Positions 12,301 to 24,491 of a stretch of DNA of 64,000 bases are shown here, piece after piece (position 1 is the stretch's first letter; each line of letters begins with the position of its first letter). Location of the stretch: positions 124,001 through 188,000 of the forward strand of contig JBAMDO010000061.1 in the NCBI GenBank assembly GCA_037074765.1. The letters are read 5' to 3'. The notes beneath the pieces were generated by a model. It searched no databases and had not been told where the DNA came from. It was given only the letters and a program-made list of their open reading frames with translations. The stretch is from Mansonella perstans. Taxonomy: Eukaryota; Nematoda; Chromadorea; Rhabditida; Onchocercidae. The position numbers and the translations under genes were made by a program.

Positions 12301-15300
12301 TGAAATTATAGATGAAAGGTCTATTCTTGACTTAATAATTGGCTTAAAAGCTAAGACAAATCGATCTTTGTCAAAAAGTTCCGATCAGAGCTTTAGGACG
12401 CCATCAGAAAGTCCATCTGGTATCTCAGATAGCTGGAAAAATGCTACAATTAATATGAATCATTCCTTTGATAATGGTGCTCGAAATGGTGATATGCAAT
12501 CAGCGTACAATACGACACTTCGAAATCACCAAACCAAAATTACTTATAATAACAAGACATTAAGTGAGTTAATTTTAATTAAGTAAAATTGAAATTTTTG
12601 ATTTAATTTTAATGTCTTAAATTTAATGTATTATTATGACTTCATCCTTTCTTTAATATACTTGTACAATACTACCAATCATCAAAAAAAATTGATAGAA
12701 GTGATGATGATAATTGATGAAAATGATAATAATCATATATTATCAGTAAATGTTAATACTGATGATATTGGACGATCACAGGTAAACAATGGTTGGTGTT
12801 ATTCATATGCTAACAATCGTACTGTTATCTTTTCTATCTCAGTATTCGTAATCAGAATTATTTCATTTCTTTTTCCTTTTGTTTTCATTAACAGGATTTT
12901 TTCCTTTTTTATTTTCATTAACCAATTCCTTTCTTTTTTTTGAAAAAATGAGAATCATTTCATTTCTTTCTTTTTTCGAACATTTTCATTTGATTCATTC
13001 TGCATCTATTTTTTTTTAAAGAAAACTTTTTAAAGAAAAATTTCAAAAAAATAACTGAAATTTATAAAATATGAAATTATTTCATAACAAAGTCGTGTAA
13101 TTATCACTGACATCGTATCAATTGCTTGTAGATTTGGGTGAAGTGATTCATCATCATCCATTATTTGTGAAAAATACATCGAAATACTGGTATAAGCCAA
13201 CAATATCAAGGGAAGAAGGTTAGAAAATTTTGTTCGAAATTATTTTTTTGATGGTTCTTTTTGAACTTTCGATTTAAGATTTACAAATTTTCTTCAAATT
13301 TTTTACAAATTTGAAATTTTTTTCTTTTTGCAATTCACATACTTTTAGTTTAAAATATTGATTGGATTTCTGCAAGCTTACATTTTATGATATTATACTT
13401 TTTTTTATTTTTTATTGTAGTTCAGCGTATCACGATTTTTGATCATTTATATAAACTGTATCATGATATCGATATTCTGATATTATTCTTTCTTTAAGTA
13501 AATTTTAACGTCTTGAAAACCTTGTGTCATCAGCAAAATTTAACAGTTGAAGAATTGAATTTTTCTCATGCAAAACAGAGGACTGTTTTTTTTAATTAGT
13601 TTTAGATTTTATTTATCAAATTACTTTTGTTAAAATCACCCCCACATACTAGTTTTGTTAACAATTTTTAACACAGCGCACATACTGAAGCAATTCACCA
13701 TCATTTGTAGCATATAAATTGTAAACTTCAAATTTTGATTCAGTTTGCTATCGAAATTTAATTTTTCTTCAAGTTTCTTGAATCGCATTTATTTTTTTTA
13801 CTTTCTTCGCAACTAATTAATATTCATGGTGGGCGAAAAATTCAAAAGTTTGAATCATTAAACTGTTGCAATGCAAAAAAGTGTCTCTTTTAAATTGGCA
13901 GCAAATTTTTCCAAAAAAATTGAAATTATCTGGAAGAAATGAAATTGTCGCAGCTTTTTCTAATTTTTCTAAAAAAACTTTCGGAAGGAATCGGTTAAAA
14001 TTTTTTGATAAATTTTTTTTTAAAATTATTACAAAAATTTTATTCTTTTCCGTTCATTATTTACCCGCTCATTCATTCAATGCTTTTCATTTGTTATTTT
14101 CATAATTTCTCTTTAATATTTTTTTTCAATCATTTTTTCTGACATCTACAATTATTTACCAATTATTTGGTGATATATTTTCTCCAATGTGACACTTTTA
14201 CGACAATATCTTTTCAGCTGTAAATATGCTCAGAGATAAACCGCCGGGTACGTTTGTTGTGCGGGACAGCAACAGTTTTCCGGGCGCATTTGGTTTAGCG
14301 TTGAAAGTTGCTACACCACCACCTGGTGTCAATCCTAGTAATAATTTATTTTTTGTTTGCATTTAATTGCGGCCTAATTTCAAAGAAAAAAACTTTTATT
14401 AAAACAAATTAATTTGAAATTTCTTCCTCATAAAGTAAACTTATCTTTGAAATGAAGGTTAACATTTTCATTCCATTGAGAATTTGATGAAAAAATTTTG
14501 AGGTTTTTAAATAAATTTTATTTTTTCACGACTTTATTCATGTATTCTTCATTCATAGAAATACACTAAGATATGAATTTTTTGTCGAGATTTTGGACTT
14601 AATGTCCTTCTTCTTGCCGAAAAGTCCTTATCGGATCGAATATTTTTTCTTTATTTTTTTGTAGTCAATGTTAATAGCTTATTCCTAAATCGATATTACA
14701 CATGCGTGATTGCATGTACGTTTAAATTACCTTTAATTATTGATCTTGATATTTATCGGGTACTTATCGCTGATAATTCCTGAAAAGTAGCTTTGCGAGA
14801 ATTCCTTCAATCGATCGAATAGTGATTTCAATTCATATTTCTTTTCTGCACTTTCACATAGCATTAACTATAATTAATTTAAATTTGCATTCATTGTTAT
14901 CATTATTCATAATCGTAATCAAATGTTATAATGATTAGTATAATTACTATTAATCCCCGTTTTTTTGAAAATTTAAATTAATAAAAAAATATCAATTTCA
15001 GGTGATGGTACCGAATTAGTACGTCATTTTCTGATTGAACCATCACCAAAAGGTGTCAAATTGAAGGGTTGTAACAATGAGCCAGTATTTGGCACCTTAT
15101 CCGCGCTCGTTTATCAACATTCAGTAACACCACTTGCCCTACCTATTAAATTACTGTTACCAGAATATGATCCGGCCAATACTCCGGAACATATCTCTGC
15201 TGCACAACAACTTCTACAACAAGGAGCTGGTTTGTATATACATTTATATACTTTCAATTTCATTTGTGTTTTCTTTTTTACCATATTGTATTGTTCATAA

Positions 15301-17937
15301 TCAGAAACTAATTACTCACTTTATTTTAACTAAATTTAAAAATGGCTTCAATTTTAACTTTCCTGACTTTTTTTACATACCAATAATTTGATCTTTAATC
15401 TTACATTCATTTATTGTAAACTGTTCCTATTCCATAAAGTTGCAACAAACTATTAGGAATAAGAGTAATCTTGTTTTTTATACTGAATAGGGATAAGATC
15501 AAAGTTCAGTAAAATGAAAATTTTTTTTGTTTGTGTTTCCTTTTTTTACAATTCCATCAATGGAAAAAGGTAGAATTTACAGCATGCAATGTTACATATA
15601 TCCTTTCTTTGGATACCGAATCATTAACCGGGCCGGAAGCTGCTCGACGTTGCATTGATCAAACTTTCGGACTTCTTAAACAAAAGATGATTCAGCCGGT
15701 TTCAGTACATTTTAAGGTAAATAGTAGCAAATTAATTTTTTCATAATGCATTTTAAGTGTGTAGGTTTTAATTGCAATTAGTTAATTAATCATTTTCTAC
15801 CTTGAATTTAAGCTTGAGACATCGTTACAAAATGTTTTTGAAACATAATATCCACTCATCACTCAAATGATTCGTGTAATTCAAGTGAAATTTTAAATTT
15901 AAAATATCAGTTTAATATTAAAATCTGTTTATGAAGATTACAATCAATTTTATTTGTTTATTTCTCCTACTTCTTGAACAACAACAATAAAAGCAACAAG
16001 ATTGTCACAAGATTTCATTGCAAATAATTTCACATTACTTCATTTTTATTTTCTACTTTGATTCTGTCTCCCCGACACAAGTGTTTTACAATCTGTTGTT
16101 TTTTATAAAACATGAGATTAAATTAACGAATTGACAAGTCATCGTATGGACAAAAAATGGAAGTGTTAAATGCATAATTATCATTTATATAACGCATACG
16201 GTCAACTTTCCACGTACGTGATCATTTAAGAAATAGCCGAAAAATGATTAATCATAAAGCAAAGTTAAGTAAAATTATGCCGGAAACATTTTTTCTTGCA
16301 TATTCCAGTTAATATTTAAAAATTTCAAGTGTTTAATTCAAATGCTCACTTATCATACTGATTGATAGGATGAGAGAATTTGAATTGATTTTTAATTTCC
16401 TGGTCGTTAGAAATTATTTTTGCTAAGGGAAAAATTAAAATGCGCAACACTGTTTAATTTCATTTATAAATATCGTCGCCGTACGTTCATAGCCTCGGAA
16501 TAGTTCCTGATCGTTGAAATTATTCATGGCCACTTTTAATCGTTTATTCTCTCTTGACTCCATCTTTCACTTTGTGAGACTTCATTTTGTATTAATTAAA
16601 TTTATCAGTATTGTTTTGCTAATTAAATTAATTAGTTAATTAGTATGAAAAAATAGTTTTGCCATACGATTAAATATATGACCAGGATACAGATAAATAA
16701 TGTAAATACGTCACGCAGTTTATTTTAATTTTTAAAATTATAATGTTTATCATAACCATCTAGTAAAAATAAATAAACAATTGAATGAAATGATTAAATT
16801 TGTTCACATATCCTTGTTTATTTATATTTTAACTTTCGTGATTATTTAATTTCAATTTATTCAATTGGAAATGAAATGATACTTTAAAATTATGATGAGT
16901 GAAGTTTTTAGACATTTTACGCTTATCGCGGAGAAGATAAACAATATAAAGACTGGGAAAGAACAAAAAGCGGGAAAGAGAGAGAGAGAGAAAGGGAAAG
17001 GGATGAATCAAAAAAAATTCATATTTACTAATTTTTCAATTTAATTTTATCTTAGTTATTCCATACACGTCATAGTAGTATGTTTTAAATTTTTGAACTC
17101 AATCGTTATTATAGGGTTAAGCAGTTAATCAGGTTTATTTTTTTAAAAATTGTATAGCAAAGCAATGAAAGAAACTATTTCCATATTTCCAGATTCGATG
17201 CTGATCTCATTAGTTTACTGTATTATCGAAATTATGGATGGAATATTATTATTGCTATTATCGTTGTCATCATTATTATTAATAATCTTATGATGGTACT
17301 TTTCAGGAACCATCGATTTTCTGAAATTTTTACTGCTAAATTATATCTTATTACAGGTATCATCTCAAGGTATTACAATAACGGATAACACAAGGCGAGT
17401 TTTCTTTAGGCGGCATTATCCTGTACAATCCGTTACTTATGCCGGATTAGATCCATCTGATCGAAGGTATGAAATTTAAATTTGACATAATAAATTTTGC
17501 CTAATTTTTAAATTATTACGCCAGTTTTTATTTGTTTATCAATCTTAGTTACTATACTTGTTTTAAATCTAGGCATTTAACTTGCTTCAGTAGTCATTTT
17601 CAAGATGGCCAATGTCCACAATTTAGCTTTAGCACTTTTCAGTGATGCATCTTTTAAAGAAATAATTATGAAGTGTTATGGAGTATTTTGCATTTTCAAC
17701 TTTTCCTATTTCTTTCTTCGACTTCTTATCTTCACATTACTTTACAGGTGGGATAATTCATACCTGGAAGGTAGTACGGTAAAGTACGTGAAAAATGCTC
17801 GAATGTTTGCTTTTGTCGCACGTAAAATTGGTTCGAGGGCGGATAATACCTGTCATATTTTTGCTGAGTTAGAATCTGAGCAGCCTGCTACAGCTGTTGT
17901 TAACTTCATCACTAAAGTTATGATGGGACGCAGATAA
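329..17937 (+). CDS. tns-1: Tensin, C-terminal part (SH2 + PTB); 5' end outside window
   Basis: Tensins link integrin tails to actin at focal adhesions and muscle attachments. Exons read here: 329-497, 863-1101, 1302-1413, 1597-1704, 5369-5518, 5949-6106, 6521-6582, 11376-12563, 13132-13218, 14218-14337, 15002-15229, 15583-15716, 17357-17466, 17748-17937. All phases agree, giving about 1017 residues and a TAA stop. The first half is a Ser/Pro/Asn-rich linker with a basic helical start ([16 protein letters not shown]). The SH2 domain is split over the exons at 13132, 14218 and 15002. It has the tensin-type entry [12 protein letters not shown] and the phosphotyrosine-binding arginine in [19 protein letters not shown]. 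The PTB domain follows ([43 protein letters not shown]) and ends [11 protein letters not shown]. The phosphatase-like and C2 domains of long tensins are not in the window. Exon 11376-12563 carries a triplicated 63-residue block. Family call is very secure; the first exon's acceptor (TTTTCAAG) is less so. Confidence 0.93.
1705..5368 (+). other. Long tensin intron, low complexity
   Basis: This 3.7-kb intron between two in-phase tensin exons holds no convincing exon. It contains an ATTC repeat near 1706-1730, a (GTT/ATT)n tract at 2878-3032, GATCC-type short repeats at 3218-3243 and a GA-rich tract at 3303-3339. The rest is AT-rich unique-looking sequence. Confidence 0.6.
2878..3032. repeat. Imperfect GTT/ATT trinucleotide microsatellite
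   Basis: About 150 bases made almost wholly of TTG and TTA triplets, with a regular ATTGTTGTT nine-base sub-period in the 3' half. It lies inside a tensin intron. It produces a leucine-only reading frame on one strand and a threonine/isoleucine one on the other, neither of which is a gene. Confidence 0.9.
7838..8090 (+). repeat. Left arm of long inverted repeat
   Basis: This segment reappears reverse-complemented at about 8310-8575. Shared landmarks are the TTTTAAAATGA edge, GGAGCT followed by CGAAA, an AATATTCACGAAATGAAA-like core, AGCTGGTAGAACGAAATGATC, and AAATCAAATCAAATGCC near the inner edge. The arms differ by many substitutions and small gaps. They could be a diverged foldback or MITE-like element, or an inverted local duplication. 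Arm limits were judged by eye. Confidence 0.8.
8310..8575 (-). repeat. Right arm of long inverted repeat
   Basis: Reverse complement partner of 7838-8090, with about 220 bases of unrelated spacer between the arms. On the minus strand it keeps an open frame of 61 codons. The matching frame in the left arm is interrupted, so this is not treated as a gene. Confidence 0.8.
11630..12226 (+). repeat. 189-bp tandem repeat inside a tensin exon
   Basis: The landmark ACATCAGTTG starts at 11630, 11819, 12008 and 12197, exactly 189 bases apart, giving three full units and a short fourth. Each unit encodes 63 residues and keeps the frame. The unit includes [19 protein letters not shown] and [17 protein letters not shown] and is very rich in Glu, Asp, Lys and Asn. 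The units differ at only a few bases, so the array is recent or homogenised. Confidence 0.97.
12699..12797 (+). other. Possible extra tensin cassette exon
   Basis: An acceptor-like GATAG precedes an open stretch reading [18 protein letters not shown] and then NTDDIGRSQ. With the donor at 12797 (G|GTTGGT) the phase is 1 in and 1 out, so it could be included or skipped between exons 11376-12563 and 13132-13218. The stronger-looking donor at 12781 (CACAG|GTAAAC) would break the frame. Weak evidence only. Confidence 0.3.
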
Positions 17938-20639
17938 AAAATAAATTGCTTTTGCCACTCTTTCGTAATTCCTTTCTGCTTTTTCTTTATTATTATTGTA
18001 CAGAGTTGGACAGATTTTTATAATTTGCATTATTTTCAGTGTCGAGACTTTTCATTTTCGAAGTAAATTTGAGAACTGAGTTGCATTCCATCATTTCAGC
18101 ATTTGACATGGGAAATTTCCTTTTTCATTTCCTCTTCCTATCCCTCCTCTCCTCTCTTCTAGTCTATTTTATTAATTTTTCAGTACTGAGAATTTAATTA
18201 ACTGTATATACTCAAAACTGAATTTCGAAAACTGAATTGCTAAAAAACCCACCTTAAAAATGATATATACATAAAGCGAACTTCAGTTTATGTGCAGATT
18301 TGTCAGAACATTTGAGAAAAGCAAATATAAGCTGATTATAATTCAAATTTAAATTTTAAGAGAATTAAATAAACTTTAGGCTAGTATTAATTATTGTGCG
18401 ACATGCCATACACACATGCATACACAAAAGCACTCGAAACACAAAAAACTTTTATATTTTGCATTTTTCCATTTGGATTTCAAATTTGAAATGCTAAATT
18501 AATTTTTTTGCTGTAAAAATATTTTGTTGCAAATCGCCTTCATCTAATTGTGTCTTTTTAAACATTTTTTACTTTTTTCTTTTTTGTTCATGAAAAAGCT
18601 TAGCTATGTTCAGTTCTATCTCATTCTATTACCTGATAATGGTGGTAATAATGATATTAATAATGTCTTACTATTATATTATTATAACAAACATTGTTAT
18701 CATGATAACGACTTCTTTTCATGAGAAAGAAAAAGGAAGTTTGATTATTTTATTGTTATTATATTATTATTACCAGATTATGATTATGGTTTTTAACTAT
18801 CGTCATTGTGTGCTGCTAGTGTAAAATTTTGATAGCTTTTTTCTTGCATCGGAAACTCTTTTTTCACTCTTTCTCTTTTTCTGTTTGAATTAATTAATTT
18901 ATTTATTGTATATATATATATGTACGTCGATGATTAGAAAAAAAATATTTTTTTAATTTGAATCATTAATTTTTATCACCCATTATGTGCTTTTTTGGTG
19001 AAACGAATAAAGAAAGTATTATAAATCAAATGTTCAAACAGTTTCTAGTTTGAAGAAATATTTTTTTATGGAAAACATGAAATCTATGAATTTGAAAAAG
19101 ATTTCACAAAAATACATATCTCACCAGGCACTGGGACAATACTTTTTACTAAAAATACGGCGCTAATTGTTTACCATATAAAATTTGGTGATTTTTCTAT
19201 TTGATTCTCCGAGAAATTATGCAATCAAGCATTTTTTTACATATGAATTCAAGAAGTCATAGCATTGCAGCTGGTCAAAGCCCATTTCGAGAAGGTCACA
19301 CAGGACAGGAGTAAAAAAAGTTCAATTTTTTAGCTGCTAGGCACGGGTGTTTCCTAATAATTACGTGACTGAGTGGTTAATTAATTGATTTCAAAAAGAC
19401 TGATTAAGACTGATTGGATTTTATTTCTTATTTTCCGATATTTAATGTCTATCTAATTTAGCTTTAATTTATTAATTGCATATTCAGTCATTTGTATCGT
19501 ACCAGTTGACATTTTGAAGTGAAATCTTTCAAAATTTGCAATTCCACTTTGTTTTCAAGTTTGAATTTAAAATAAAAGTAAACAAATAGTAAATTGCACG
19601 CATCACAGATTTCTTTCAGTCTTTTCAATCGAATTTTGAGGAGGAATCGGAGGTATGGCAGATTTTAATGATGGCATGATAATAAAAGGCTTATTTCACT
19701 AAATTGCTAGTATCGACGAAGTTATAATGGAGTATGGAAATGATGGAAATGTTGCTACTATAGCTTAACCAAAGCTTTAAAGAATATAAATCTGCAAATA
19801 ATTAAATAGTAACAGTAGAATAACTGGTAGTAATTAATGGTAATGATTAGTGTCAATGATAATAGAAATAATAGTAGTAAATAATAATTGTAATAACAAT
19901 AATAGTAGATAATAAATATTGCAGTATTTCAGTGGGAATTTTTGCTAGGAGATATCTCCAATCTTTTCAGTCTTAAAGAAATTCCTTTTTTATTGCAATT
20001 TCATTTATTTTATCAATTAATGGCAAGCTATACCTTTTTTATTGCAATTTCATTTATTTTATCAATTAATGGCAAGCTATAATCAATTATTCACGATAAT
20101 CTAACCAATTCCTTCAACAATTGTTTTTATTCGTCAATGAAAGCTTTGTCAATTCGATTATATAAAACTAACCGGATATCACCAACGATTATGTGTCTTT
20201 CCGGTTTTAATCAACCATGCATTTTTTGGTAGCTTAACGAACTGATCATGTATCCTTTCTGTGTCGTGATTGATCATATATCCAATATAGTTTTATTCCG
20301 CCAACATCATTTATTCTAATCTAAAAAGCAACAATTTAATGGAAATTTACTACTATATCGAATTTCGTATTAATTTGGAATGGACATTTATTTGATAATC
20401 GATTTGTGAATGACAAATTCAAAAATAGTTCGTATGAACATACCGCAATTACTTATTTGGTATTTCTTGCTTGTTAGTACTGCTTATAGATAAGTTAGAG
20501 GTATTGATGAAATAATTGTGACTGAGGCGTTGCTATGACAATTAGTTTTAGTTGTCCTTTTAGCTTTCACATTCTGTGAGTAACCGTTCAATCATCTTTT
20601 TTTGTCGATTAAATAACGTGAATCCTGGCGAATTGATGT
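17938..20639. other. Intergenic region, tensin to ARL13
   Basis: No exon is supported in these 2.7 kb. They contain ATT/TAA low-complexity stretches (18640-18790, 19800-19925), a short TA run at 18910-18920, and an exact 49-bp tandem duplication at 19984-20081. The segment must hold the tensin 3' UTR and the ARL13 promoter, but no certain polyadenylation or promoter motif was identified. Confidence 0.6.
19984..20081. repeat. Exact 49-bp tandem duplication
   Basis: The segment beginning CCTTTTTTATTGCAATTTCA at 19984 is repeated at once at 20033 and ends in GGCAAGCTATA both times. The two copies are identical over the full 49 bases, so the event is recent (or an assembly artefact). Confidence 0.93.
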
Positions 20640-23600
20640 ATGGGCAATTGTGTTGGTGGATTTAAGGCACGTAAGAGGAAATTGCAGCACCATAAAAAAG
20701 TTAGGTAAATATTTTCTTCGCAACTTCTCTCTTTCTTTTAAAATAAAAAGGAAAATTAAGAAGATTTTTTTACTTGTAAATAAAAGGTGCATACAATTTA
20801 ATATTGCTAATAGAAAAAAATTTTTTTTAGTAATTTTATTAAAGATAAATTTAGGAAAATACGAATTTGCATTTTGGGCATAGATGGCGCAGGCAAGTCA
20901 ACTGTTCTGTGTGCACTGGCTTCAGGTAATTCTTTTGTTTTAGAATTTTTTTGAAATCAATGGTTTAAACATACTACACGAAATTCATAAAACATGATAA
21001 ATATCTATCTTTTAAAAGGATTGAAAAGTCCGTTAAATATTTCATGGTGAAAATAAAGATATTACCTAAGCTAAATTTTAAAATTAAAAAAAAAAAGCAG
21101 TTTCACAAACACGATGACAAATTTATGACATGCTAAATCTGATATATTAAATATGATAATAATAACACTATGAATTAGGTATTAAATATATAATAATCAA
21201 ATATGTGATAATGTAGCTGATACATTAAATAAAAATTTATAGCAAATCAAATATGATACATTAAATTTCAAATACGATAATAATAATAATATATCAAATA
21301 TGATAATAAAAATAATGGTATCAAAAGTACTTTTTTGTTCGGATAGCAATCCGTCGGTTGCTCCATTTCTATCCAATTATTTATTTTACAGACACTTCCT
21401 TTGTCATTGAAAAAAGCTTGCGGACTCTCGTGAGATTGTGAGCTGGTTCGAGATTGTGAGCTATGCTAGTGGTGGCGTATGCTTGCGACACGGTTTCCCA
21501 TGCCATATAGGTTCCAACTGAAGAGTCAGGCAAAGTGTGTCCACGGGCAGGATGGGCCTGTTAGCCTTCGTGCAACCATCCTAGGTAAAGGGCAACTCCT
21601 ACTCTATACCCGGATAAATGGAGCTCGATTAGTTCTCAAGGCCATCCATCTAAGAGAAAGATAAAAATTCACCGCAAGGATTCAATCAACGTGAATGAAA
21701 TCCTCCAAATCTTCATTCGCATCTGACGATATTAAATATGGGTTTGTATGAAATTAATTAGTCACTTAATTACTTGCAGGTAAAATAAATGATGTTTTGC
21801 CAACGAATGGTTTTACGCTAAAAGAATTTAAATTTGGAAAAGCTAAAATTATTGCATATGATTTGGGTGGTGATAAAAGAATACGTTCCATATGGAAAAA
21901 TTATTACTCTGAGGTATTTTAATTAATTTCTAAAATATTAATTAAAATATATTGTCAACTTTCCTTTCTTCTTTCATTTTTTTGCCGCGAAAAACAGGCT
22001 GCGATTGTTAAATTGCTTCAAGAATGACAAGTGTATGCAGAAAATTAAATTAAAATGAAATTCCACTTTATACTTATTTGAAGACTTTAAGGTATTTGGT
22101 GTAATTTATGTTATTGATGGAAGTGCACGTAATCGTATCGAAGAGAGTGGCCAGTTGTTGAAAGATGTAATTAGTGATGAAAATTTAAATAATAAGCCAT
22201 TTCTGGTAATTTTAAATAAGAAAGATCGAGAAAGATATATCGATGAAATTCAATTCACCGATCGTTTTAATTTGCATAATTTAGCAAATCGATATCGGAC
22301 GCAAATACGAGTGGTAGGTTAATTTTATTTGCATTACTGTAAATTAGAGTAAAACTTGATTTCCAAACATTTAATATTAATATTATGGTAAGATATCAAT
22401 TAGTTTAAGGTTTTTATAGGTTTAATGAAATAAAATTCAATAATTGCTTGTCATCGAGAGAAAGTTCATAGATAAGAATTAAGGTATTGTCACCTCAATG
22501 GACTATTAGCAAATATATAGCCTTATAAGGCTAGTAAAATAAAAATACTGCTTGTCATCAAAAAAAATTTGACAGAAAAGATCCAAGTTATGGCTTATAA
22601 TGAGCTATCAACTCAATTATCATCAACATCATCATCATTATAATACAGTTGAAGGATAGATGAATGGTTATTATTGGTTAAGGAAATTTGTCAATCAAAT
22701 GCGGGTAGTGGAGAAATGATTGATATAACACTTAAAGATGGCTTTGAATGGTTATTAGAAGAAATTTACGATAATTATGATGCGTTAGAGAAACGAGTGA
22801 ATGAGGCATTGGAAAAACTTAAACGTCGACAAAATGAGGAACGAATAAGGCGACAACATCATCTTGCTGCTGCAGTTAGCGAGTATGCATCTGTGACAAT
22901 TTTTTAAAGGGTTTTTTTTCTGAAATATATTTTGTTAATTAATCAGTCTCTTAAGAGATTTATCTTCATAGAAACTGAATTAATTCTTTCGCTTACTTTT
23001 TTAAATTTTGATTGAAATGAAAAATTTGAAATTTGTTAGAATGCAAAAGTTTTGTTTGTTTGAATGGGAAAGTTTGTTATTTGTAATGCATACGTCATAT
23101 TTTCCAGTTCAACTAATTCTGAGGAAGAGAAAACGGATAATGCAGATGCAACAACGAAAACAACGAAAATAGCAACGGTAGAGTATGACGGACAGCGAAA
23201 TAATTCAACGCTTATTTCATCTCAAAAAACAAATACCAAGCAAATAGGCAATTTGGAAGTTGCAAATGAACGATGTAGGCGGAAAAGGGTAAAATTTTTT
23301 GAAGAAAATAAAAATTTTCTTTTTTGAGGATTAAAAAGAAAGTTTAAAAAAGAATTATTTGAATATATTAATTCTCAAATCTTATAATATCTTCTTCAAG
23401 CAATAAATAATTTACAGTTTCCGCATAATATTATTAATCCAACGAATGATTTGTCAGCCCCTTCTACATCTACTGATTCAGCGGAGATGAAATATCCGCA
23501 AATATTCGAAGTGCCATCAGCGAGAATTCCAAAAAAAACAACGGGTGTACAAACGGATGGAATATTCGATATGAACGGTAGAACTCATGTCAGTAATAGA

Positions 23601-23875
23601 TAAATAACCATATTTAAGCTTCATTTCTTTTTAAAATTATTAATAATTCAGGGCTTATCCTCCGGAAAATACACAATAAAATATAATTCCGATCTTTTGC
23701 CCCAAATTTTATTTAATATATTTCAAGATCGTTAAGATTTAGAACAACCTTTGCAGATATACAATTGACATCAAAACCATTCCGTATTAATCAGCTTGTT
23801 CCAATATCACCGATGCCACAGGAAAGACCAAAACGTCATTCTCGATCAATTCTTCGGAGGACTGATTCAGTTTAG
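20640..23875 (+). CDS. arl-13: ARL13-type small GTPase (ciliary)
   Basis: ARL13B/ARL-13 is an Arf-like GTPase of the ciliary membrane, acting in ciliogenesis and as exchange factor for ARL3. Exons: 20640-20704, 20855-20925, 21780-21913, 22092-22317, 22660-22882, 23108-23288, 23418-23577, 23757-23875. Phases agree, giving 392 residues. The G domain shows the P-loop GIDGAGKST, the ARL13-typical DLGGDKRIRSIWKNYYSE (Gln of other Arfs replaced by Gly) and G4 NKKD. The domain ends in WLLEEIYDNYDALEKRV, which matches the human protein's WLL..I...FDALNERI. A charged coiled coil follows (EKLKRRQNEERIRRQ), then a Ser/Thr/Pro-rich tail shorter than the human one. The start MGNCVGGFKARKRKL offers a Gly2 and a Cys4 for lipidation followed by basic residues. 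The ATG at 20640 is preceded by an out-of-frame ATG four bases earlier. Intron 2 contains an AT repeat and a GC-richer block. Exon 4 uses the donor at 22318 because the closer GTAGGT would lose the frame. Confidence 0.92.
21131..21315. repeat. Degenerate AT-rich repeat in ARL13 intron 2
   Basis: Irregular copies of an AAATATGATAATAAT / GATACATTAAAT motif fill about 185 bases of the intron, next to the GC-richer block that follows. No regular period could be fixed by eye. Confidence 0.6.
21345..21665. mobile_element. GC-richer block, possible dispersed repeat
   Basis: This intronic block is clearly richer in G and C than the DNA on either side. It starts near GATAGCAATCCGTCGG and ends near CATCTAAGAGAAAG. 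It contains a doubled GAGATTGTGAGCT (near 21431 and 21451) and GGTTCGAG / GGTTCCAAC strings that resemble pol III B boxes. It has an open frame of 61 codons (21479-21664) with no recognisable domain. The composition break and position suggest an inserted repeat, perhaps SINE-like. This is inference; the classification is unknown. Confidence 0.35.
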
Positions 23876-24491
23876 ATTTTTTTGCATCCAAGAAATCCGT
23901 GCCTTATTGTTTAAAATGCTTTTTTCTTTACAAAATGTTTCAGAAGCGCTTGGTAAACCAATCTGCTAATAGCCTATAGGACGGCGAAAATTCTGCGCAT
24001 TATAGTAAACAGTTTACATAGAAAGTTATGAATCAATTATTCTTTGCCTCAAATCTTGGATTCAAAACTGCCTTATAGCCGACCCCATGCTTCCTTTGTC
24101 AAAAATTCCATTGCGGCCATTTCTGAATCTCAGTACCTACAGAAATTACACAGCTGTCACTTCAAAGATGACTTCACATCCCCAAACTCCCTCTGCAACG
24201 ACACTGTAGCTTTATCGCAGAAATCTGATGATTAGAAAACATGCTTCCTCCACTCTCGTCTTAATTTTGCCCCATTTTCTATTCCTAAACACTGTCTCGT
24301 GAACAATGAATTCTAAATGTGCATTACAACAAATCTCTCTATATAGATACTCTGTACAGTTCGTTTTGAATGTGTTTGTAATTCTCCGGCGCCTTGCAAA
24401 ATACGTTGTACTTCAGTATTTTCGCGTGAAACTTTCAAGTAAAGCAAAAAATAAACAACAATTTAGGCATACAAACAAGCTTTATGAGAAA
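23876..24491. other. Convergent 3' intergenic region
   Basis: The 616 bases lie between the ARL13 stop (+) and the ribosomal P1 stop (-), so they should hold both 3' UTRs. The short frames here lack any recognisable feature. An AATAAA on the plus strand near 24449 is too far from the ARL13 stop to assign with confidence. Confidence 0.55.

Noticed and set aside
21479..21664. 61-codon open frame inside an ARL13 intron
   Set aside because: No domain is visible and it lies in a block that looks like an inserted repeat, so it is not called a gene.
24044..24235. 63-codon plus-strand frame between ARL13 and P1
   Set aside because: No domain, no splice-leader acceptor near the ATG, and it lies where two 3' UTRs meet.
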